Source: JAVBOJ01 sp031550755
Lineage (GTDB): Bacteria > Bacillota > Clostridia > Oscillospirales > UBA929
Length of the DNA stretch: 12,630 bases
Direction of reading: 5' to 3'
Assembly: GCA_031550755.1 (NCBI GenBank)
Contig: JAVBOJ010000030.1
Location: 1 to 12,630, forward strand
Shown here: positions 1-6,151 of the stretch, piece after piece
Layout: each line of letters starts with the position of its first letter
Position numbering within the stretch: position 1 is the first letter of the stretch
Program-made: the position numbers and the translations under genes
Notes under the pieces: generated by a model
Seen by the model: only the letters and a program-made list of their open reading frames with translations
What the model was told of the DNA's origin: nothing
The model's database searches: none

Positions 1-143
1 ACCACGGTTTTGGCGTTGTCACCGGGCTAGTCCTTCTCAACCCAGTTTCTTCTTTTGTACCAGTTGGGCTTCTTTATTAAAAACGTGGCGGGTCTGGCAT
101 GGAGCCCTACCTGGTTGTTCACAGTCACATCCCGTTGAAACAT
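1..143 (-). pseudogene. HPr-family phosphocarrier protein, interrupted and cut by window edge
   Basis: Read on the minus strand from the ATG at 143-141, the first 22 codons match the HPr (PtsH/Crh) family closely: an N-terminal beta strand, then VGLHARPAT with His15, the residue phosphorylated by PEP via Enzyme I in the sugar phosphotransferase system. A run WVEKD, also typical of clostridial HPr, ends at an in-frame TAG at 29-27 after 38 codons. HPr is normally about 85-90 residues. Reading past the stop in the same frame gives PGDNAKT, which resembles the family's RRVNAKS, so the Ser46 position would be Thr. Several residues between 23 and 41 also differ from the family as I remember it. 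A GGGAGGAG Shine-Dalgarno sequence lies 9 bases before the ATG and a consensus-like promoter lies upstream. It is either a decaying gene or a good gene with base errors near a contig end; the rest lies beyond position 1. Confidence 0.7.
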
Positions 144-177
144 TCCCCTCAACTCCTCCCATCATTTCTACCATTAT

Positions 178-206
178 ACTATACCAACCGACCGGGTAGA
201 AGTCAA
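178..206 (-). promoter_or_regulatory. Sigma-A-type promoter of the HPr-like gene
   Basis: On the minus strand, TTGACT (206-201) and TATAGT (183-178) are separated by exactly 17 bases, matching housekeeping promoter spacing. An overlapping TATAAT is present at 178-173. Transcription would start near position 171, giving a leader of roughly 28 bases before the HPr ATG at 143. The promoter looks intact even though the coding sequence behind it is interrupted. Confidence 0.7.
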
Positions 207-243
207 CAGTTTTTTGCCCGGGGCAATTCGCCTTTTCTTTTTA

Positions 244-272
244 TTGCCCAAACGGCACGATTGTGATATGAT
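244..272 (+). promoter_or_regulatory. Probable extended -10 promoter of the cdaA operon
   Basis: TTGCCC (244-249) and TATGAT (267-272) are spaced by 17 bases, and TG at 264-265 precedes the -10 box with one base between, the extended -10 arrangement. Transcription would begin near 279, leaving a leader of about 37 bases before the cdaA ATG at 316. The promoter is divergent from the HPr one. A short palindrome (TTGCC at 214-218, GGCAA at 222-226) lies between the two and could be an operator, but this is only a possibility. Confidence 0.55.
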
Positions 273-315
273 AACAGGAAACAAGAAAGAAACCGGGCGG
301 CGAGGGGTGACGGGG

Positions 316-1176
316 ATGGATGTTTTCAGGGACATTGTACAAAACCTTTGGCGCTATTTCAGCATGATCAAAGTGGTGGATATCATTGATATTCTCCTTG
401 TGACGCTGGTGGTCTACAAGCTGATCGGTCTGCTGCGCAAGACAAACGCCATGAAGATCATGCGCGGCATCCTGTTGATTTTGGCGATCACCTGGGCGGC
501 CGAGCTGCTGGAATTGCACATCATCAACTTTATTTTGCAAAACACGCTGCAAATCGGCCTGCTGGCGCTGGTCGTCATGTTCCAGCCCGAGCTGCGCAAA
601 ATGCTGGAGCAGATGGGCACCGGCCGGATCCGGGAGCTGCTGACACGGGACGAGCCGGGCGGCTGGGAAAATGTTATTCTCCAGACGGTGGAGGCGTGCA
701 GCGCCCTTTCCTGGGCGCGCGAGGGGGCGCTGATCGTCTTTCAGCGGCATGTGCTGCTGGACGATATCGCCAAAACGGGCACCATATTAAATGCCGACGT
801 CAGCGCCGAGCTGCTGAAAAATATTTTTTACCCCAAAGCGCCGCTGCACGACGGCGCGGTGATCGTCACCCAGGGCCGCGTGACCGCCGCCGGCTGTATG
901 CTGCCGCTGACCACCAGCCAGAACGTCAGCCGCGAGCTGGGGATGCGCCACAGGGCCGGGCTCGGCATGAGCGAAAATTCCGACGCCGTGGTCATTATTG
1001 TTTCGGAGGAGACCGGGTCGGTCTCGGTGGCCGAAAGCGGAATGCTCAAACGGCATTTGGATCCCGAAACGCTGGAAAAGCTGCTGCGCAGCCGTCTCGC
1101 GCCGGAGGACGGGGACGCCCCGCGCAATCCGCTCAAACGTGTGTTGGGCCTGTTTGGGAGGAAGGACGATGAGTAA
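316..1176 (+). CDS. cdaA: Diadenylate cyclase CdaA (c-di-AMP synthase)
   Basis: CdaA condenses two ATP into cyclic di-AMP, a messenger that controls potassium and osmolyte balance and cell-wall homeostasis; it acts at the cytoplasmic membrane. The 286-residue product (B. subtilis CdaA has about 273) has three hydrophobic segments in the first 90 residues (about 23-40, 48-65, 70-90), then a DisA_N catalytic domain (about 100-245). The catalytic motifs are visible: DGA at 179-181 and RHR at 211-213 inside a GMRHRAG run. The ATG at 316 is chosen because GAGGGG lies 8 bases upstream and the protein then begins like family members; a TTG at 214 would add 34 residues lacking homology and overlap the promoter. 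It overlaps cdaR by 8 bases, as expected for the cdaA-cdaR pair. The usual third partner, glmM, is not next. Confidence 0.96.
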   Translation: MDVFRDIVQNLWRYFSMIKVVDIIDILLVTLVVYKLIGLLRKTNAMKIMRGILLILAITWAAELLELHIINFILQNTLQIGLLALVVMFQPELRKMLEQMGTGRIRELLTRDEPGGWENVILQTVEACSALSWAREGALIVFQRHVLLDDIAKTGTILNADVSAELLKNIFYPKAPLHDGAVIVTQGRVTAAGCMLPLTTSQNVSRELGMRHRAGLGMSENSDAVVIIVSEETGSVSVAESGMLKRHLDPETLEKLLRSRLAPEDGDAPRNPLKRVLGLFGRKDDE

Positions 1177-2413
1177 ATGGTTTACGCCTCGCAACCTTGT
1201 GTATGCGGGACTTTCGCTGCTGATTTCCGTTATGCTGTGGCTGTACGTCATGGCGGTCAGTGACCCCGAGACGAAAATCGATATCACCGGCATCCGCCCC
1301 ACCTTTGTCGGCGCCGACACCCTACTGGCCGAGCGCGATTTGCAGGTGGTGTCCGGGCTGGATCAGACCATCACCATGACCATTCAGGGAAAACGCACCG
1401 ATCTGGCCAAGATTACCGCACAAAATATTCAGGTTACGGTCAACCTCGACGAGATCACCTCGGCGGGGGCGTACAATCTTGCCTATACCGAAAAGCTTCC
1501 GGTGGAGGGCCCCACGGTGGTCGATCGCTCCACCATGTATATCCGCGTGCGCACCGACAAAATGATCTCCCGTACCTTCCAGCTGGGCTACGACCTCGAC
1601 GGCAGCAGCTTTGCCGAGAACTATGTGTTTGAGGAAGCCTCATTTGAAAATCCCGAGGTCGTGGTGACCGGGCTGACCGATCAGGTCAACAAAATCGCCC
1701 GCGCCATCGTGCGGCCGTCCCGGCAGGATATCAACAAAACCGTGACCCTGCCCCTGCCAATCGTCCTGCTCGACGCCGAGGGCCGCGAAATTCGCTCGGA
1801 GGAGCTGACGCTGGATCGCACGGAGGCCAAGCTCACCCTGCATATCTCCATGGTCAAGGAGGTGCCGCTGGCGGTGGAGCTGCTGGAGGGCGGCGGTGCG
1901 CTGACCCGCCATGTCACCTATACCGTCAGCCCCGCCACCATCAAGCTGTCGGGCGATCCCGCCGTGCTGGAGGGCATTAACGTCATTACGCTAGGCACCA
2001 TCGATCTGGCGCATGTGATCAACAGCGCCAAGGAGTCGTATCCCATCGTCATTCCCAACGATATCACCAACATGAGCGGCAACGTGAGCGCCGAGGTCAG
2101 CGTGGAGATCAAGGGTTTGTCGGTGAAAAACTTCGACGTGGACAATATCACGCTGGCCAACGCCGTGCCGCCGGACGGCTATGAGGTGGTTTTGCTGACC
2201 AATACGCTGACCATCATGGTGCGCGGCTCGCAAGAGTCTCTGGCGCTCATCACAGAGCACAATATCCGCGTGGTGGCCGATCTCGACGGCATCGCGCTGG
2301 CCTCCGGCCAACAGGTGGTCGCCGCCAAGGTAATCATCGACGGATACAGCGACGTTGGTGCGGTCGGCGAGCAGAAGGTGTTTATTGAGGTAAGGAGACC
2401 GATTGAGGAGTGA
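1169..2413 (+). CDS. cdaR: YbbR-domain protein CdaR, regulator of CdaA
   Basis: CdaR binds CdaA at the membrane and modulates c-di-AMP synthesis. The 414-residue product has one N-terminal transmembrane segment (about 9-29) that leaves the rest outside the membrane, then four successive YbbR-like beta-rich repeats. Each repeat contains a pattern like 'V.G....I..I....V.V.LD'; examples begin near residues 58, 165, 254 and 344. The start at 1169 lies inside the end of cdaA, with GGGAGGAAGG 2 bases upstream of the ATG, so translation is probably coupled. The length fits the four-repeat form of the family (B. subtilis CdaR is near 480 with a longer tail). The gene ends in an ordinary stop, after which the sequence changes to a non-coding, repeat-like stretch. 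Confidence 0.94.
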   Translation: MSKWFTPRNLVYAGLSLLISVMLWLYVMAVSDPETKIDITGIRPTFVGADTLLAERDLQVVSGLDQTITMTIQGKRTDLAKITAQNIQVTVNLDEITSAGAYNLAYTEKLPVEGPTVVDRSTMYIRVRTDKMISRTFQLGYDLDGSSFAENYVFEEASFENPEVVVTGLTDQVNKIARAIVRPSRQDINKTVTLPLPIVLLDAEGREIRSEELTLDRTEAKLTLHISMVKEVPLAVELLEGGGALTRHVTYTVSPATIKLSGDPAVLEGINVITLGTIDLAHVINSAKESYPIVIPNDITNMSGNVSAEVSVEIKGLSVKNFDVDNITLANAVPPDGYEVVLLTNTLTIMVRGSQESLALITEHNIRVVADLDGIALASGQQVVAAKVIIDGYSDVGAVGEQKVFIEVRRPIEE

Positions 2414-2614
2414 GCCGGGAAGCGCTCGCCTGCCCGGGTCGCGAAATAAGGCAAGCGAAGACGAGAAACCCGCTTGGTTACGAGCGGAGCGCAGATATAT
2501 TTTGCGACAAAGCGCAGGTGTCTCCCGGAATGCGCAACGCGCACGCAGGGATAACCGGAGCGACAGGGCCGCAGCGAGCGTGACATAGACACCAAAACGG
2601 AAAGGAACGCCCCT
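2414..2614 (+). other. Structured, repeat-like intergenic region
   Basis: This 201-base gap separates cdaR from the RseC-like gene. An open frame of 61 codons crosses it from inside cdaR, but its Arg/Ala/Ser-rich translation resembles no protein and it lacks a ribosome site. Several hairpins can be drawn: CGCAGA/TTTGCG closing TATAT with one G-T pair (2490-2506), TGCGC-AAC-GCGCA (2531-2543), and a long-range pair GGTGTCT (2517-2523) with AGACACC (2587-2593) enclosing about 60 bases. The phrase GCGACA...CGCAG occurs twice in altered form (2504 and 2560). The composition resembles dispersed intergenic repeats, or a structured RNA. TTGGTT (2474) and TATATT (2496) spaced 16 bases form a weak possible promoter. 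No rho-independent terminator was seen. Confidence 0.5.
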
Positions 2615-2998
2615 ATGACCCAAACCGTGACCGTATCCCGGATCCTCGACGCCCAAACCGCCGAAATTTCCATCGTGCGCCCCGGCGCCTGCGGGAAAAA
2701 CTGCGCCGCGTGCGGCGGGCTGTGTGCGCCCGGTGCGCCGCTTGTCGCCCGCGCGCGCAACCCCGTCGGCGCCCATCCCGGCGACCGCGTGGTGGTGGAG
2801 ACCTCCTCGAAAGAGGTGGTGGGGCTGGCCGCGCTGGTCTATCTGCTACCGGTCGTTTTGTTTTTTGCCGGATATGCTGCGGGCGGCGCTTTGTGGGGCG
2901 GCATCGCGTTTTTTGCCTGCCTGGGCGGCGTGGTTTTCTGGGGTCGCCGGCGGCGGGAAAGCCTCCCGATCATCGTTGAAATATGTTCGGATACGTAA
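2615..2998 (+). CDS. RseC/MucC-like (SoxR-reducing system type) membrane protein
   Basis: The 127-residue product has the RseC_MucC layout: an N-terminal beta-rich domain with the cysteine cluster C-x3-C-x2-C-x3-C (Cys26, 30, 33, 37), then two adjacent transmembrane helices (about 69-88 and 91-110) and a basic RRRR segment. In proteobacteria RseC is linked to sigma-E control and to reduction of SoxR alongside the Rnf complex; in clostridia its role is not settled. The cysteines suggest an iron-sulfur or redox site, which is inference. The start ATG at 2615 has GGAAAGGAA upstream at 2600-2608. The end overlaps the next gene by 16 bases. No rnf genes are visible nearby, so the usual partner is absent from this window. 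Confidence 0.82.
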   Translation: MTQTVTVSRILDAQTAEISIVRPGACGKNCAACGGLCAPGAPLVARARNPVGAHPGDRVVVETSSKEVVGLAALVYLLPVVLFFAGYAAGGALWGGIAFFACLGGVVFWGRRRRESLPIIVEICSDT

Positions 2999-3867
2999 GG
3001 CCGCTGCGCGGCGCGCTGCGGGTGTGCGAGCTGGAATATTACAAGGCGGCTTACTGCGGGCTGTGTCACGCGCTGAAGCGGGAATACGGCTTGGCGGCGC
3101 GGTTTTTAATCAACTACGATTTCGCCTTTTTGACCCTCTGCCTGTCGCTGTTTGACGAGACGCCGCCCGATATCCAAAAATGCCGCTGTATCGCCAGCCC
3201 CTTGCGCCGCAAGACATGTCTGCGGTTCGGGTCGTCGGCCTCCCGCAGCGCCGATCTGGCGGTGCTGCTCTCCCGGGGCAAGCTGCGGGATACGGTGGCC
3301 GACGAGCCATTTTTCTCCTCGCTTCCGGCCAGAATCGCGCTTCTTTTTCTCGAAAAGGCCGGGAAAAAGGCGGAAAAGCGACGACCGGAGACACAAAACG
3401 TGTTGGTTGAGTCGCTGACCCGTCTGGCCGCGCTGGAGACCGACAAAATCCCCGCCATCGACCCGCCGGCCGATACGTTTGCGGGACTGCTTTCGGTTCT
3501 GGGGCAGTCGGTTGAGGATCCAAACGGTCGCCGGACGCTTTCGCAGCTGTTTTATCATCTGGGGCGGTGGATCTACCTGATGGACGCCTGCGACGACCTG
3601 AAGGACGACGCCCGGCGCGGGCGGTACAACCCTGTGGCGCAGCGGTTTGGGCTGTCCGATGGACAGCTGCCGGAGGAGACGAAGCAAGCGCTGGCGCAGA
3701 CCGCCGATTTGTCCGAGGACGCCTGTCTGGCCGCGTTTTATCTACTGCCGCAAGGCCCTGCCACGCCGATACTGGAAAATGTCCTGCTGCTGGGGCTGCC
3801 GCACGTACAGAAGCGGGTACTGGACGGGACTTGGAATCAGAAATCAAACAGACATGGAGAACAATGA
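2983..3867 (+). CDS. DUF5685-like protein of unknown function
   Basis: I recognise the opening MFGYVRP and the YCGLC segment as those of the DUF5685 family of clostridia; no function is established. The 294-residue protein is largely alpha-helical in appearance, with no convincing membrane segment. Cysteines at 25, 28, 67, 69 and 79 could form a metal or disulfide site. Near the C-terminal third is an acidic motif DACDDLKDD (201-209) followed by GRYNP, which recalls the aspartate-rich metal/diphosphate-binding motifs of isoprenoid synthases; this resemblance is by eye only. The start lies within the end of the RseC-like gene and the stop overlaps the DnaJ-domain gene, so the three are almost certainly co-translated. 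Confidence 0.8.
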   Translation: MFGYVRPLRGALRVCELEYYKAAYCGLCHALKREYGLAARFLINYDFAFLTLCLSLFDETPPDIQKCRCIASPLRRKTCLRFGSSASRSADLAVLLSRGKLRDTVADEPFFSSLPARIALLFLEKAGKKAEKRRPETQNVLVESLTRLAALETDKIPAIDPPADTFAGLLSVLGQSVEDPNGRRTLSQLFYHLGRWIYLMDACDDLKDDARRGRYNPVAQRFGLSDGQLPEETKQALAQTADLSEDACLAAFYLLPQGPATPILENVLLLGLPHVQKRVLDGTWNQKSNRHGEQ

Positions 3868-4487
3868 TGAAAGATCCCTATGTTACTCTGGGCGTTTCCC
3901 CCTCGGCCAGCGACGACGAGGTCAAAAAGGCGTACCGCGACCTTGCCCGCAAGTATCATCCCGACAACTATCAGGGCAATGAGCTGGCAGATCTGGCGCA
4001 GGAAAAAATGAAGGAAATCAACGAGGCGTACGACGAGATCACCCGTATGCGGCAGGGAGGCGGAGGCTCCTCCGGCGGCGGTCGGCAACGCGCGTCCTGG
4101 GGCGGCGCGGGCGGCGGCAGCGGAGCCTATGCCGCGGTGCGGCAGGCCATCAACACCGGCAATATCGCCCACGCCGAACAGCTTTTGCAGCAGATGAGCA
4201 GCCGTGACGCCGAATGGCATTTTCTCATGGGCAGCGTCTGCTATCGCAAGGGCTGGTTTGACGAGGCGCGCCGGTACGTCGAAACCGCCTGCCGGATGGA
4301 GCCCACAAACGCCGAATACGCCCAGGCGTTCAACATGATGCGCGGCGGCGGCCATGTGTACCGCGCGCCGGGCGGCTTCGGCGGCACGGGACGCGGCGGC
4401 ATGAGCGGGTGCGACTGCTGCTCGTCGCTCATCTGCGCCGACTGCTGCTGCGAGTGCTTTGGCGGGGATATAATCCCGTGCTGTTAA
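3864..4487 (+). CDS. DnaJ-domain protein with TPR-like middle and cysteine-rich tail
   Basis: The N-terminal 62 residues form a J domain with the HPD motif (32-34) that stimulates Hsp70 (DnaK) ATPase. A Gly/Ser-rich linker (65-88) leads to a helical TPR-like segment (about 90-155), another Gly-rich stretch and a tail (183-207) holding ten cysteines in 25 residues. It lacks the zinc-finger and C-terminal domains of true DnaJ, so it is not the main Hsp40 but a specialised co-chaperone, a type common in clostridia. The start is ATG 3864, sharing ATGA with the preceding stop; the second ATG at 3867 is equally possible and has better spacing (6 bases) from GGAGA at 3856. The cysteine tail could bind metal or link to a redox partner (inference). 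The product has 207 residues. Confidence 0.85.
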   Translation: MMKDPYVTLGVSPSASDDEVKKAYRDLARKYHPDNYQGNELADLAQEKMKEINEAYDEITRMRQGGGGSSGGGRQRASWGGAGGGSGAYAAVRQAINTGNIAHAEQLLQQMSSRDAEWHFLMGSVCYRKGWFDEARRYVETACRMEPTNAEYAQAFNMMRGGGHVYRAPGGFGGTGRGGMSGCDCCSSLICADCCCECFGGDIIPCC

Positions 4488-4490
4488 TAT

Positions 4491-4584
4491 CCTTTGAAAG
4501 TCTGAGGGCTTTCAAAGGAATTGGGATTGAGGAAACCCCTGCGGCGGAATGAATCCGCATTCGGGGCGATTTCATTTACGGGGG
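4491..4584 (+). repeat. Double-hairpin intergenic element, copy 1
   Basis: Three bases after the DnaJ-domain stop, CCTTTGAAAG (4491-4500) and CTTTCAAAGG (4509-4518) form a perfect 10-bp stem with an 8-base loop. Further on, GCGGA (4544-4548) and TCCGC (4554-4558) close the loop ATGAA, followed by CGATT and then a GGGGG run at 4580. The same order of parts, with the same ATGAA loop, recurs at 6031-6125. The first hairpin could mark the 3' end of the upstream transcript, but no T-run follows it, so it is not a classic intrinsic terminator. The next gene begins 7 bases after the element. Confidence 0.6.
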
Positions 4585-4590
4585 TTTTGT

Positions 4591-5106
4591 ATGCGGAGTA
4601 CCACGCGGATTGCCTTCAATGCCCTCATGGCGGGCGTTTGCCTGCTGCTGTTGTTTTTGGGCGGTCTGCTGCCCACACTGCGCCTGGCGCTGGCCGCGCT
4701 GGCGGGGTTGCCGGTGGCCTTTTCGGTCGTGCGGTTCGGACGCGCCGCCGGTGCTGTCGTGTTTGCGGCCACGGCGCTGATGGCGCTTTTTCTGTTGCCC
4801 AACAAGGGCACCGCCATTGCCTTCGCGCTGGCCTTCGGGCATTATCCAATCCTCAAAAGCCTGCTCGAGACCAAAACGCGCGGCCTTCTCGAATGGGCGC
4901 TCAAGCTGCTTTTGTGCAACCTTGTGTTCGCGGCGGTGCTGCTGTTCTTTCGGGCGTTTTTCCTCGCGGAGGTCACCCTCACCCCGCCGCTCATGGCGGG
5001 CGGCTTTTTGGCCGGAAATATCGTCTTTGTCCTCTATGATCTCGGGCTGTCCCGCCTGCTGTTTACCCTGCTGCCGCGGCTGAAATTGACAAACCGCGGG
5101 GAATAG
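4591..5106 (+). CDS. Small integral membrane protein of unknown function
   Basis: The 171-residue product is strongly hydrophobic, with probable membrane segments at about 8-27, 30-48, 51-70, 73-87, 104-124 and 133-160, and a basic C-terminus. It contains no catalytic motif that I can recognise. The overall look is that of small clostridial membrane proteins such as DUF2232/YybS-like or transporter substrate-binding (S-component) proteins, but I cannot assign a family. The ATG at 4591 is preferred, with GGGGG 6 bases upstream; an in-frame ATG at 4549 would place the start inside the loop of the intergenic hairpin element and add 14 non-hydrophobic residues. The promoter for yicC lies within its last codons. 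Confidence 0.75.
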   Translation: MRSTTRIAFNALMAGVCLLLLFLGGLLPTLRLALAALAGLPVAFSVVRFGRAAGAVVFAATALMALFLLPNKGTAIAFALAFGHYPILKSLLETKTRGLLEWALKLLLCNLVFAAVLLFFRAFFLAEVTLTPPLMAGGFLAGNIVFVLYDLGLSRLLFTLLPRLKLTNRGE

Positions 5107-5115
5107 TGGTATACT
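5086..5115 (+). promoter_or_regulatory. Sigma-A-type promoter for the yicC-rsmB unit
   Basis: TTGACA (5086-5091), a perfect -35 box, is followed after 18 bases by TATACT (5110-5115), with TG at 5107-5108 giving an extended -10. It straddles the stop codon of the membrane-protein gene. Transcription would start near 5122, about 32 bases before the yicC ATG. This is the best promoter in the window and fits the start of a long housekeeping operon. Confidence 0.75.
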
Positions 5116-5153
5116 CAGGGGTAACTTTGAAAAAGAAGAAGAGAGAAGCACAT

Positions 5154-6032
5154 ATGATTGTAAGTATGACCGGATATGGGCGGGCGCAGAGAACCGCCGC
5201 TTTTTGCGAAATCACGGTGGAGCTGCGATCGGTCAACCACCGGTATCTGGACTGCTCGGTACGTACGCCCCGGCTGCACGCCTATCTGGAGGATCCGGTC
5301 AAGGCCCTTGTGCAGCAAGCGGCGTCGCGCGGGAAGATCGACGTGTTCATCACGGTCGAGCACAAGCCCGGCAGCGATCTGCGGGTCTCGCTCAACCGGC
5401 CTGTGCTGGAAGGATATCTGGCCGCCGCGCGGGTGATGCACGCGGAATACGGTTTGGAGGACGACCTCACGGTCGCGCGGCTGGCGCGGTTTCCCGACGT
5501 CTTTGCCGTCGAAAAGGATCCCATCGGGGTGGAGGAGCTGACCCGCGAGGTCACCGAGGCCGCCCGGGAAGCCGTCGAGGGCTTTATGGCCATGCGCCGG
5601 CGCGAAGGGGAGCGGCTGGAGGAGGACATCCTGGTCAAGCTGGGCGCCATCGAGGAGCTGATCGTCCATATCAATGAGCGTTCGCCCCAGACGGTGGCCG
5701 ATTATCGCGCCCGGCTGGAGGCCAAAATGAAGGAAGTGCTGGCCGGCACGGGGGTGGACGAAGCGCGGCTGCTCACCGAGGCCGCCCTGTTTTCCGACCG
5801 CGTGGCGGTGGATGAGGAGACGGTGCGGCTGACCAGCCACATCGCCGAGCTGCGCGCGCTGCTGAAAAAGGGCGGCGCCGTCGGCCGCAAGCTGGACTTT
5901 TTGTTGCAGGAATTCAACCGAGAGGCCAACACCATCGGCTCCAAGGCGCTGGACGCCGACATGGCGCGGGCGGTGGTGGATCTCAAGTCGGAGATCGAAA
6001 AAATCCGCGAGCAGGTGCAGAATATTGAGTAA
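5154..6032 (+). CDS. yicC: YicC-family endoribonuclease
   Basis: YicC proteins are conserved RNA-processing factors with reported endoribonuclease activity; they act in the cytoplasm as oligomers. The 292-residue product has the family length, the hallmark N-terminus with MTGYGRA (5-11) and VELRSVNHRYLD (22-33), and the conserved C-terminal DUF1732 region (about 205-292) with FLLQEFNREANTIGSKA and a terminal EQVQNIE. The ATG at 5154 is chosen since it gives the family N-terminus and follows a purine-rich GAGAGAAG at 5141-5148; an upstream GTG at 5106 would overlap the promoter. It is the first gene after that promoter. The order yicC-remA-gmk-rpoZ is the same as in Bacillus. Confidence 0.95.
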   Translation: MIVSMTGYGRAQRTAAFCEITVELRSVNHRYLDCSVRTPRLHAYLEDPVKALVQQAASRGKIDVFITVEHKPGSDLRVSLNRPVLEGYLAAARVMHAEYGLEDDLTVARLARFPDVFAVEKDPIGVEELTREVTEAAREAVEGFMAMRRREGERLEEDILVKLGAIEELIVHINERSPQTVADYRARLEAKMKEVLAGTGVDEARLLTEAALFSDRVAVDEETVRLTSHIAELRALLKKGGAVGRKLDFLLQEFNREANTIGSKALDADMARAVVDLKSEIEKIREQVQNIE

Positions 6033-6125
6033 TCATTTCAAATGCCGAGGCATTTGAAATGATTTGGAACAGGGATAACGTTTTGCCGGAATGAATCCGG
6101 CAAAACGTTGAAACGATTGCGGGGG
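6031..6125 (+). repeat. Double-hairpin intergenic element, copy 2
   Basis: AATCATTTCAAATGCC (6031-6046) and GGCATTTGAAATGATT (6049-6064) form a perfect 16-bp inverted repeat with only two bases between; it begins at the yicC stop codon. A second perfect repeat, AACGTTTTGCCGGA (6077-6090) and TCCGGCAAAACGTT (6096-6109), has 14 bp and the loop ATGAA. CGATT and a GGGGG run at 6121 follow. The parts and their spacing parallel copy 1 (4491-4584), whereas stem sequences differ but stay paired. No T-run follows either stem, and the genes on both sides usually share an operon, so full termination here is not expected. Confidence 0.7.
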
Positions 6126-6151
6126 CAGGATGAAGGAAGGGGAGTGGCGCG

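Noticed and set aside
1..143. A structured non-coding RNA at the left edge
   Set aside because: The minus strand translates into clear HPr sequence (VGLHARPAT) with promoter and ribosome site, which explains the region better.
2403..2588. A 61-codon plus-strand frame across the gap after cdaR
   Set aside because: It starts inside cdaR, lacks a ribosome site, and its translation is compositionally biased; the DNA looks like repeat or structured RNA instead.
4491..4518. Intrinsic terminator after the DnaJ-domain gene
   Set aside because: The 10-bp stem is perfect but AATTGGG follows, without a T-run, so it was recorded as part of a repeated hairpin element and not as a terminator.
6031..6109. 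CRISPR-like or phage attachment repeats between yicC and remA
   Set aside because: There are two different inverted repeats, not direct repeats with spacers, and no cas, integrase or tRNA gene nearby.
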